From contig SBBV01000622.1 of NCBI GenBank assembly GCA_005240015.1, positions 1 to 9,177 of the forward strand: DNA of 9,177 nt, read 5' to 3'. The first letter of the stretch is position 1. Each line of letters starts with the position of its first letter. This DNA is from Candidatus Odyssella thessalonicensis. GTDB lineage: Bacteria; Pseudomonadota; Alphaproteobacteria; Bin65. Shown one piece after another: positions 1 to 6,470 of this stretch. The position numbers and the translations under genes are program-made. The notes under the pieces are model-generated. The model searched no databases. It worked only from the letters and a program-made list of their open reading frames with translations, and was not told where the DNA came from.

Positions 1-360
1 CGCCGCGCGATAGGCTTTGGCGACGTTGCGTAGTTTAGGATTGGTAAATTCGGGAGCCTCGCCGGCCATGATGCGGATCCGACCCGCGTGTTGCGCGGCA
101 AAGGCCGTGGCGATTGCATAGGCGGAGTCGCGCGTATCGGCGACGGCCAGGATGATCTCTCGGGCACCGGGCCCTAGGCTCCCCAAGGACGCCAGATTGC
201 GCGCGAGCGCCGCCGGTGCGCCTTTCATCGGCACGATGACCGTGCAGGGCTCCCCTGGCGCCGCGCGCGCACGGCGGCGCGTCCTGAGCGCCACGGCAAG
301 CATCGATGCCAGGAAGAATGCCAACGCGGCCAGCCAGGCGCCCGTCACGACGACGCTCAT
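1..360 (-). CDS. GT21 / HpnI-like membrane glycosyltransferase, N-terminal part (runs off the window)
   Basis: Only the first 120 codons are inside the window; the gene continues past position 1. An N-terminal hydrophobic segment (about residues 3-25) is followed by a basic stretch (RTRRRAR) and the start of a glycosyltransferase-2/21 fold. Visible hallmarks are VIVPMKG at 41-47 (matching the PLKG strand of ceramide glucosyltransferases), an acidic pair D75/D78 in VADTRDSAYA, and FTNPKLRN at 105-112, which matches the NPKxxN signature of GT21 enzymes such as ceramide glucosyltransferase and hopanoid HpnI. The family moves a sugar from a nucleotide-sugar to a lipid at the cytoplasmic membrane. 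ATG at 360 is the only reasonable start, because an in-frame stop lies seven codons upstream; the ribosome binding site is weak. It follows the serine palmitoyltransferase-like gene by 91 bases on the same strand and is probably co-transcribed with it. The catalytic C-terminal motifs cannot be seen, so the donor and acceptor are unknown. Confidence 0.75.
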   Translation of the reverse strand, partial: MSVVVTGAWLAALAFFLASMLAVALRTRRRARAAPGEPCTVIVPMKGAPAALARNLASLGSLGPGAREIILAVADTRDSAYAIATAFAAQHAGRIRIMAGEAPEFTNPKLRNVAKAYRAA

Positions 361-451
361 GGCGAGGTAGCGCCGCCGTCACGCGCCCCGCCGGCTCTTC
401 CACGGCCGCTTGATATTTCAGGATGCCGGGTCGCGCTCAACGGAGGGCGCG

Positions 452-1861
452 CTATGCCCCTGTGACGCCGGTGCGCGGCGGATCGATCGGCCGGTGGACG
501 GCCGTGTCCGATCCGCGCGTGGTCACGACGATGCCGATCGGCGAGGAGTAGGCGCGATCGTCGTGGTGCGCCTTGCCGTTCATCTGCCGCGTGCTCGACC
601 AGGCGTCGATCGCCGCAAGCAGCGCCGCTATGTCGTCCGCCGTGTGCTCGGAGCAGACGCTGAAGCGGATGATGCACGCGCCGTGCGCGGTGGAGGGCGG
701 CATCAGCAGGTTGGCGTAGAATCCGGCGTCGAGCAGCGCGCACCAGAGCGAATAGCATTCGCCGAGGTCTTCGAAGATCAGCGGCACGACCGCCGAGCGT
801 ACGTCCGGCGTCGCGTGCCCGCGCGCGCGCAGGCCGTGGCGCAGCTGCTCGACATTGCGCCAGAGCCGGCCGCGCTTGTCGTCGGCCGCGCGGATCCGGC
901 CGAGCGAGGCGCGGATCGCGGCGACCACCGGCGGCGGCAAGGCCGCGGTGAACATAAACGAGCGGGCCGAATAGCGCAGGCAGAAGAAATCGGGGTGGTC
1001 GGAAGCGGCGAAGCCGCCCATCAGGCCGAAGCTCTTGCTGAACGTGCCGGTGAGCACGTCGACCTGGCCGGCGATGCCGAGCTCGTTCACCAGCCCCGAG
1101 CCTTCGCGGCCATACATGCCGAGGCTGTGCGCTTCGTCGACCAGCAGATTGCAGCCAAAATCGGCCTTTATTCGCGCCATTTCGGCGAGCGGCGCCGTGT
1201 CGCCGGCCGCGCTGTAGACACTTTCGACGACGATGAGCACGCGCGCCATGTCGGCCTGGATCTCGCCGAGCTGCTGGCGGAGGTGGCCGACGTCGTTGTG
1301 GCGGAACTTCACCTTGCGCGCCGCGCTCAGCATCACCGCATCGTAGATGCTGGCGTGGCATTCCTCGTCCATGACGACGATGTCGCCCGCGCCGCAAAGG
1401 CCGGCGACGGCGCCCAGGTTGGCCTGGAAGCCGGTCGAGAAGACGATGGCGCAGCGCTTGCCGACGAAGGCGGCGATCTCGCGCTCGAGCTCGTAGTGAT
1501 CGGGAAGATTCCCCGACGCAACGCGCGAGGCGGTGGTGCCGACGCCGTTGGTTGCAATCGCGTCGTGCGCCGCCTTGGTGACCTCCGGCTCGAAGGTCAT
1601 GCCGAGATAATTGTTGGTGCCGAACAGCTTTGTCGGCCGATTGCCGATCAGGGCTTCGGTCGGCGAGAGGATGCGCTGGACCTCGACCTCGAGCGGATTC
1701 GGACCGTCAATGATCTGCAACAACGCAGATCGACGCCGCGCTAACGATTCGATTCCAGAAAATATGGAACGGCGGTCGCCCCCCAACTCCTGCTCCTCGT
1801 TGGCACTCAGCGAGTTTCTCGAAGTTCCATTCGAATTCGACGACCGCGCCAGCGCGATCAT
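452..1861 (-). CDS. Serine palmitoyltransferase-like alpha-oxoamine synthase (PLP-dependent)
   Basis: A 469-residue protein of the alpha-oxoamine synthase family, which condenses an amino acid with an acyl thioester and releases CO2. Motifs seen: GTNNYLGMTFE at 81-91, the PLP-stacking His in ECHASIYD (H169), the PLP-ring Asp and His in VDEAHS (D242, H245), and the Schiff-base lysine in TGTFSKSFG (K276). The GTFSK form and colinear matches over the whole length favour serine palmitoyltransferase over BioF, KBL or HemA, which usually have GTLGK. R399 matches Sphingomonas Arg390, but M387 stands where that enzyme has Arg378. A polar tail of about 45 residues goes beyond the usual 420. The start is uncertain: ATG 1861 leaves only 36 bases to the divergent Nudix gene and adds a Ser/Asn-rich leader with rare codons, while TTG 1786 has a much better Shine-Dalgarno sequence and fits the family's N-terminus. 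The likely role is sphingoid-base-like lipid synthesis; the real substrates are unproven. Confidence 0.85.
   Translation of the reverse strand: MIALARSSNSNGTSRNSLSANEEQELGGDRRSIFSGIESLARRRSALLQIIDGPNPLEVEVQRILSPTEALIGNRPTKLFGTNNYLGMTFEPEVTKAAHDAIATNGVGTTASRVASGNLPDHYELEREIAAFVGKRCAIVFSTGFQANLGAVAGLCGAGDIVVMDEECHASIYDAVMLSAARKVKFRHNDVGHLRQQLGEIQADMARVLIVVESVYSAAGDTAPLAEMARIKADFGCNLLVDEAHSLGMYGREGSGLVNELGIAGQVDVLTGTFSKSFGLMGGFAASDHPDFFCLRYSARSFMFTAALPPPVVAAIRASLGRIRAADDKRGRLWRNVEQLRHGLRARGHATPDVRSAVVPLIFEDLGECYSLWCALLDAGFYANLLMPPSTAHGACIIRFSVCSEHTADDIAALLAAIDAWSSTRQMNGKAHHDDRAYSSPIGIVVTTRGSDTAVHRPIDPPRTGVTGA
1793..1798 (-). promoter_or_regulatory. Possible ribosome binding site for an alternative TTG start of the SPT-like gene
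   Basis: The minus strand reads GAGGAG here, followed by six bases and then TTG at 1786-1784, in frame with the serine palmitoyltransferase-like gene. Starting there removes 25 poorly conserved residues and gives a 444-residue protein. It also widens the divergent gap to the Nudix start from 36 to 111 bases, leaving room for promoters. The ATG at 1861 has only a weak purine stretch upstream. Confidence 0.35.
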
Positions 1862-1897
1862 CCATCGTCCCGACACCCGCCGCAGCGAGTCGCTGCA

Positions 1898-2428
1898 ATG
1901 AGCCAGCCGCGGGCCGTCCTCGAAACACCCTGGTTCCGCCTCGAAACCGTGCCGGCCGGCCCGGCCGCAGCGGACCCCGCCGCGCCCTACTACCGCATCG
2001 CGCAGCCAGACGGCGTGGTCGTCCTGACCGTAGCGGCCGATGGCCGACTCGTGTTTGTCCGCCAGTACCGGCCTGCACTGGGCTACTACAGCCTCGAGAT
2101 TCCCGCCGGCTTCATCGATGCCGGCGAGACGCCTGAAGACGCCGCGCGACGCGAAGTGTTCGAGGAAACAGGCTATCGCTGCGGCGAGGTCACCTATCTC
2201 GGCGTCGGACGCTCGCTGATGAACCGCTTGACCGGCCGCGAACACATGCTGATCGCCACCGACGGCCGCAAGGATCCCGACTTCGCGCCGGCCGAGAACA
2301 TCGAGATCGTCGAGCTCGATGCCGGCGAATTTCGCCGCATGATCCGCGACGGGAGCTACGAGCAGATGGCGGCGTTCGCGGTGCTGTTCATGATCCAAGA
2401 AAAGCTGGGGCGCGGGGTATTCGGATGA
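1898..2428 (+). CDS. Nudix hydrolase, ADP-ribose / nucleotide-sugar pyrophosphatase type
   Basis: A 176-residue Nudix protein, the usual length for the family. A complete Nudix box spans residues 71-93 (Gx5Ex7REVxEETGY), with the metal-binding glutamates in REVFEE. It is preceded by SLEIPAGFID, the arrangement typical of ADP-ribose pyrophosphatases and their relatives, which split nucleoside diphosphates linked to a sugar or other group into two monophosphates. The protein should be cytosolic and Mg-dependent. It begins divergently from the serine palmitoyltransferase-like gene, and its stop overlaps the E1-alpha start as ATGA, so translation of the two is probably coupled. That coupling hints at a task within the operon, such as turning over a nucleotide-sugar or cofactor, rather than general housekeeping; this is inference. 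The exact substrate cannot be read from the sequence. Confidence 0.9.
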   Translation: MSQPRAVLETPWFRLETVPAGPAAADPAAPYYRIAQPDGVVVLTVAADGRLVFVRQYRPALGYYSLEIPAGFIDAGETPEDAARREVFEETGYRCGEVTYLGVGRSLMNRLTGREHMLIATDGRKDPDFAPAENIEIVELDAGEFRRMIRDGSYEQMAAFAVLFMIQEKLGRGVFG

Positions 2429-3423
2429 GAGACCAGGTCGCCGAGCTGGCGCGCACCGATCTGGCATTGGCGCGCCGGATCTACGAGCTGCTGTTCCTCG
2501 TGCGGCGCGCCGAGGACTACATCATCAAGCACTACCACGAGGACGAGATGAAGACGCCCATGCACATGAGCATGGGCCAGGAGGCGATCCCGGTCGGTGT
2601 CTGCGCGGCGCTGGGCGAGAAGGCCGACATCTATTCCAGCTATCGCAGCCACGCCCCATTCCTCGCCAAGACGTCTGATGTCGAAGGCTTCTTCGCCGAG
2701 CTCTACGGCCGCGCCGAGGGCGTCGGCGGCGGCAAGGGTGGATCGATGCATCTCGCGAACATCGACCGCGGGCACATGTGCTCGACGGCGATCGTGGCCA
2801 GCGGCATCCCGGTGGCGGTCGGCACCGCTTTCGCAAACATGCGGCTCGGTACTGGGCGGATGACCGCGACGTTCTTCGGCGACGGCGCCGTGGACGAAGG
2901 GAATTTCTGGGAGAGCTTGAACGCCGCCTGCGTCATGCGCATTCCGCTGCTGTTCGTCTGCGAGGACAACGGCCTCGCGGTACACACCGGCAAACGGCAG
3001 CGCCACGGCTACCGCTCGATCGCCGAGGTGGTCCGCGGCTTCGATTGCATCGTGGCCGAGGATAGCTCGAACGATGCGCAGCGCATTCACGACATTGCCG
3101 CCGGCGCGATCGCCCGCTGCCGCGCCGAGCGGCGGCCGGCCTTCCTGCTGTTCGAATGTTACCGCTACCTCGAGCATGTCGGCATCAATCCCGATTTCGA
3201 CGCCGGCTACCGCGACAAGCGGGACTACGAGGCCTACCTCGCCAAGGACTGCATCGCGCTGCAACGCCGGCGCCTCCTCGCCGGCGGCGCCACCGATGCC
3301 GAGATCAAGGCCCTCGAGGGCGCCATCGACCAGCGCGTGCGCGCCGCCGTCGAGCGCGCGAAGCAGGCCGCGCTGCCCGAGGCGGGCCAGCTGTTCCATG
3401 GGATTTTTCATGAGACGGATTAG
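2425..3423 (+). CDS. Thiamine-diphosphate dehydrogenase E1 component, alpha subunit
   Basis: A 332-residue protein matching the alpha subunit of alpha2/beta2 2-oxoacid dehydrogenase E1 enzymes (pyruvate, branched-chain or acetoin type). Visible signatures are YRSHAPFLA at 73-81 with the phosphate-contacting His, GGGKGGSMHL at 101-110, and the thiamine diphosphate/Mg motif beginning GDGAVDEGNFWESLN (from 152) and ending at EDN (180-182). The enzyme decarboxylates a 2-oxoacid and holds the product as an activated aldehyde on the cofactor. In PDH-type subunits the later active-site loop normally reads like RYxGHSxxD; here it is YRYLEHVGINPD (246-257), keeping the His but with a different surrounding. 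The start overlaps the Nudix stop, and its end overlaps the E1-beta start by 14 bases, as expected for partners made in equal amounts. No lipoyl E2 or E3 gene is nearby, so a role outside central metabolism is likely. Confidence 0.9.
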   Translation: MRDQVAELARTDLALARRIYELLFLVRRAEDYIIKHYHEDEMKTPMHMSMGQEAIPVGVCAALGEKADIYSSYRSHAPFLAKTSDVEGFFAELYGRAEGVGGGKGGSMHLANIDRGHMCSTAIVASGIPVAVGTAFANMRLGTGRMTATFFGDGAVDEGNFWESLNAACVMRIPLLFVCEDNGLAVHTGKRQRHGYRSIAEVVRGFDCIVAEDSSNDAQRIHDIAAGAIARCRAERRPAFLLFECYRYLEHVGINPDFDAGYRDKRDYEAYLAKDCIALQRRRLLAGGATDAEIKALEGAIDQRVRAAVERAKQAALPEAGQLFHGIFHETD

Positions 3424-4450
3424 CTATTGCGACGCGCTCAACGAGGCGATGGCCCAAGAGATGGAGCGCGATCCCACTGTTTTCGTCTACGGCATCGGTG
3501 TTCCCGACCATAAGAAGATCTTCGGCACCACGGCCGGTCTGCTCGAGCGCTTCGGGCCCGAGCGCTGCCTCGACACGCCCTTGGCCGAGGACACGATGAC
3601 CGGCTTCGGCCTCGGCGCCGCGGTGCGCGGGTTGCGCCCGATCCACATCCACATCCGCGTCGACTTCCTGCTGCTGGCGATGAACCAGCTCGTCAACATG
3701 GTGTCGACCTTCACCTACGGCACCAACGGACGGGCCAAAGTGCCGATGGTGATCCGAGCCGTCGTCGGCCGCGGCTGGGGCCAGGGCTATCAGCACAGCA
3801 AGAGCCTGCACTCCTTTTTCGCGCACATCCCCGGCTTGAAGGTCGTGCTCCCGACCACGCCGCGCGACGCCAAGGGCCTCCTAACCGCCGCGATCCGCGA
3901 CGACGCGCCGGTGGTGTGCATCGAGCATCGCTGGCTCTACTGGGCGGAGGACGACGTGCCCCAAGAGCCATTCGCGATCCCGATCGGCGAGGGTCAGGTG
4001 CTGCGCCGGGGCAAGGACGTGACCGTCGTCGCGACCTCGTGGATGAACGTCGAGGCGTTGCGCGCGGCGCAGATCCTCGCGCGGCACGGCATCGAGCTCG
4101 AGATCGTCGACCCCCGCACGATCTCGCCATTCGACGAGAGCCTCGTGCTCGAATCGCTCGCCAAGACCGGACGCCTCGTCGTGGCCGACAATGACTGGGT
4201 TTCGTGCGGATTCGGCGCCGAGGTGGTGGCGCGCGCCGCCGAGCGGGCGCATGCGGCTTTGAAGGCGCCGGTCCGGCGCATCGGCTTCCAGTTCACGCCC
4301 TGCCCCACCGTGCGCGCGCTCGAGAACGAGTTCTATCCTAACGCGCGCACGATCGTAGACACCGTGTGCGACATGCTCGGCCGCGCGCCGATCGACACCA
4401 GCGGCGAAGACTTCTACAGCCACGAGCGGCGTTTCAAAGGCCCGTTCTGA
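3410..4450 (+). CDS. Thiamine-diphosphate dehydrogenase E1 component, beta subunit
   Basis: A 346-residue partner of the preceding alpha subunit, close to the usual 325-350. The N-terminus (RRISYCDALNEAM) is typical of E1-beta proteins. The catalytic Glu that activates the thiazolium is E60 in DTPLAEDTMTGFGLGAA. GYQHSKSLHSFF (127-138) matches the GAQHSQSLExxF active-site stretch, followed by the standard PGLKVVLPTTPRDAKGL segment. The C-terminal transketolase-type domain follows (VTVVATSWMNVEAL; IELEIVDPRTISPFD). ATG 3410 was chosen because it gives the common MxxI start; an in-frame ATG at 3398 would add only four residues. The coding region overlaps the alpha gene by 14 bases and the methyltransferase start by one base, showing a tightly coupled unit. 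The 2-oxoacid used and the acyl acceptor are not evident from the sequence. Confidence 0.9.
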   Translation: MRRISYCDALNEAMAQEMERDPTVFVYGIGVPDHKKIFGTTAGLLERFGPERCLDTPLAEDTMTGFGLGAAVRGLRPIHIHIRVDFLLLAMNQLVNMVSTFTYGTNGRAKVPMVIRAVVGRGWGQGYQHSKSLHSFFAHIPGLKVVLPTTPRDAKGLLTAAIRDDAPVVCIEHRWLYWAEDDVPQEPFAIPIGEGQVLRRGKDVTVVATSWMNVEALRAAQILARHGIELEIVDPRTISPFDESLVLESLAKTGRLVVADNDWVSCGFGAEVVARAAERAHAALKAPVRRIGFQFTPCPTVRALENEFYPNARTIVDTVCDMLGRAPIDTSGEDFYSHERRFKGPF

Positions 4451-5427
4451 TGAGCAAGCGGCTCGCGGATCTCGATCCGGCGACCGTGCCGGGCGTGCGC
4501 GGGCGCCTCGCGCTCGACGACTTCGCGCGCCTCTTCGGCACGCCCGCGGACGCGATTCTGCCCGAGCTGAAGGCCGAGATCGCGGCGCGCGATTTCCGCT
4601 ATGTCGTGCTCGAGGGCGAGATGCGCGACCGGACCCTGCTCGACGTCTTCCAGACGATCGACTCGGGAACGCTCAGCAAGGCGGGCTCCGCCGGCAAGGC
4701 GCGGTGGGACAAGGGCTGGTCGGAGAATCTCGAGGCCTTCGTCGCGAGCGGCTACGACTTGAAGGCGCTGGTGCCGAAATACATCCGGCCTCGCCAGCCG
4801 GTCCGACTCGACCAGCACTACGTGCTCCCGGTCAATCCAGCATTCGAGCTCGACTGGTACGAGATCTTCCGGCCCTGGTTCCTCGGCACCTATCTCGAGC
4901 CCTTCGACTGCGTGTTCGAGTTCGGTTGCGGCTCCGGCTTCAACCTTGCCGCGCTGGCGCAATGCGCGCCCGGCCGGCGCTATGTCGGCCTCGATTGGGC
5001 GGCCCCTTCGGCCGAGATCGTGAACCGCATGGCGAAGCACTTCGGTTGGCGCATGGAAGGCCGCGTGTTCGATTTCTTCCACCCCGACGCGACGCTCGAC
5101 GTGCCGGCCAACAGCGCGTTCCTCTCCATCGGAGCGCTGGAGCAGACCGGGCGCGACTGGGGCGCGTTTCTCGACTTCGTGCTCGCCAAGCGTCCGGCTT
5201 GCGTCTTCCACATCGAGCCGATTCTGGAGTGGTACGACCCGGCGAACCTCGTCGACTACGCCGCCATCCGCTTCCACGAGGTGCGCGACTATTGGCGCGG
5301 CTATCCCGACCGCATCGCCGCGCTGGCCCGGGCTGGGCGCGCCGAGATCGTGAAGCAGAAGCGCTCGTATTTCGGCAGCCTTTTCATCGAAGGATATTCG
5401 CAGCTCATCTGGCGGCCGCTGAGCTGA
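4450..5427 (+). CDS. Class I SAM-dependent methyltransferase, possible sugar methyltransferase
   Basis: A 325-residue protein with a Rossmann-type SAM-binding site: FEFGCGSGFNLAALA (156-170) is the glycine-rich motif I, and YVGLDWA (178-184) carries the acidic residue that normally contacts the ribose. The 150 residues before it form an unusual N-terminal part containing KARWDKGWSENLEAF (83-97) and a Trp/Tyr/Phe-rich stretch (LDWYEIFRPWFLGTYLEPF); I know such layouts from uncharacterised methyltransferases in surface-polysaccharide loci, but cannot name the family. Its ATG shares a base with the E1-beta stop (TGATG), so it is translationally coupled to the E1 genes. A role in methylating the product of the E1 step or a sugar in the same pathway is plausible but inferred. 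The residues after motif I that would define the target atom are not recognisable to me. Confidence 0.8.
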   Translation: MSKRLADLDPATVPGVRGRLALDDFARLFGTPADAILPELKAEIAARDFRYVVLEGEMRDRTLLDVFQTIDSGTLSKAGSAGKARWDKGWSENLEAFVASGYDLKALVPKYIRPRQPVRLDQHYVLPVNPAFELDWYEIFRPWFLGTYLEPFDCVFEFGCGSGFNLAALAQCAPGRRYVGLDWAAPSAEIVNRMAKHFGWRMEGRVFDFFHPDATLDVPANSAFLSIGALEQTGRDWGAFLDFVLAKRPACVFHIEPILEWYDPANLVDYAAIRFHEVRDYWRGYPDRIAALARAGRAEIVKQKRSYFGSLFIEGYSQLIWRPLS

Positions 5428-5435
5428 GCGCCGCC

Positions 5436-6218
5436 ATGGATCTCGGATTGAAAGGCAAGATCGCGCTGGTGACGGGCGGAAGCCACGGCATCGGCCTGGC
5501 CTCGGCCTTGGCGCTCGCCGGCGAAGGCTGCAACGTCGCGATTTGCGCCCGCGACCCCCAGCGGCTCGCCGAGGCCGCGCGCACCGCCGAGGCGAAGGGC
5601 GTCGAGGCCCTGGCGGTGCCAGCCGATGTCGCCGACCGCGCCGCGATCCGCCGCGTCGTCGATGCCGTGCTGGCGCGCTGGGGGCGGCTCGACATCCTCG
5701 TCAACAATGTCGGCGGCGGCGGGCGCTGGGGCAGCGAGCGCGTCGAGGAGACGCCGCTCGAGACCTGGATCGAGGTTTACAACAAGAACGCCCTCGCCGC
5801 GGCGGCATTCACGCAACTCGCCATTCCAGGGATGCGCCGCCAGCGCTGGGGCCGCGTCGTCACGATCGGCTCGATCTACGGCAAAGAAGGCGGCGGCCGC
5901 CCGTGGTTCAACATGGCCAAGGCCGCCGAGATCAGCCTGATGAAGACGTTGGCGATGACGAAATACCTCGCGCGCGATGGGATCACGTTCAACACGGTGG
6001 TGCCCGGCTCGATCATGATTCCTGACACGGGCTGGGCGCGGGCGGCGGTGGACGACCCCGCGGCGTTTGCACAGCGGCTTGATCGGGATTTTCCCTTAGG
6101 GCGACTGGGGACGCCGGAGGAAGTCGCTGCGGTTGTGATATTTCTCTGCTCAGAGGTGGCGCGCCTGATCAACGGCGCCGCCGTCGTGGTTGACGGCGCC
6201 GAAAGCGCCTCGTTCTGA
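5436..6218 (+). CDS. Short-chain dehydrogenase/reductase with Phe in place of the catalytic Tyr
   Basis: A 260-residue classical SDR. The cofactor motif TGGSHGIG (13-20), the VPADV segment at 61-65, NNVGGGG (90-96) and N118 are all present, with the typical C-terminal GRLGTPEEVAAVVIFLCS and GAAVVVDGA. ARD at 38-40 after the second strand suggests NADP(H), though this is weak evidence. In the active site S146 and K162 are present, but the YxxxK motif reads FNMAK (158-162): the Tyr position is Phe, encoded by TTC. Y148 in GSIYGK lies close by and might serve instead, or the protein may have another mechanism or no redox activity. It begins 8 bases after the methyltransferase stop, so it belongs to the same operon. 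The expected role is reduction of a keto or oxidation of a hydroxyl group on a pathway intermediate; the substitution makes that less certain. Confidence 0.88.
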   Translation: MDLGLKGKIALVTGGSHGIGLASALALAGEGCNVAICARDPQRLAEAARTAEAKGVEALAVPADVADRAAIRRVVDAVLARWGRLDILVNNVGGGGRWGSERVEETPLETWIEVYNKNALAAAAFTQLAIPGMRRQRWGRVVTIGSIYGKEGGGRPWFNMAKAAEISLMKTLAMTKYLARDGITFNTVVPGSIMIPDTGWARAAVDDPAAFAQRLDRDFPLGRLGTPEEVAAVVIFLCSEVARLINGAAVVVDGAESASF

Positions 6219-6251
6219 TCACCCTCCGCACGCGAGAATCGAGGATGGGAC

Positions 6252-6470
6252 ATGCCGGTTCTGCGGCGCATCGCCGAGAAATATTGGGAACTGCATCGGC
6301 GCTACATCGGGCTTTCGTCGCTGCAGCTGGCTGAGCGCGTCCGCCTGCCGCTCGTCTTTTTCCACATCCCGCGCACGGGCGGCATCACGTTCCATGAGAT
6401 CCTGACGCGCATCGCGGCACCTGGAGGGTCCGCGCGTCACCTCCCGGCGACAAAGCGGTTCGCGATTTGA
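6252..6470 (+). pseudogene. Sulfotransferase, N-terminal fragment before a frameshift
   Basis: This 72-codon frame carries the first half of a Sulfotransfer_2-type enzyme. FFHIPRTGGITFHEIL (36-51) is the loop that binds the 5'-phosphosulfate of PAPS, matching the common FxHIPKTGG signature. A good Shine-Dalgarno sequence (GAGGA at 6241-6245, six bases before ATG) marks the start. Soon after the motif the frame drifts into an unconvincing tail (SARHLPATKRFAI) and stops at 6468-6470. The rest of the enzyme continues in another frame from about 6430 onward. An intact gene from 6252 to 7138 would need one extra base and would encode about 295 residues, normal for the family. The break is either a real inactivating mutation or a sequencing/assembly error in this GC-rich stretch. 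It starts 33 bases after the SDR stop, so it is the last member of the same gene array. Confidence 0.75.

Noticed and set aside
35..403. A 122-codon minus-strand reading frame
   Set aside because: Its product is Arg-rich and unlike any protein, while another minus-strand frame starting at 360 gives a clear GT21-type sequence.
432..451. Stem of CGCGC and GCGCG after the SPT-like stop codon, as a terminator
   Set aside because: The perfect stem is only five pairs and no T-run follows it on the minus strand, so it is not a convincing terminator.
1862..2467. Upstream extension of the SPT-like reading frame to 2467 on the minus strand
   Set aside because: It lies antisense across the whole Nudix gene and its residues do not match the family; the frame is open only because of high GC.
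6424..6470. Programmed -1 frameshifting in the sulfotransferase
   Set aside because: No slippery heptamer of the X XXY YYZ type lies in the overlap, so a mutation or sequence error is the simpler explanation.
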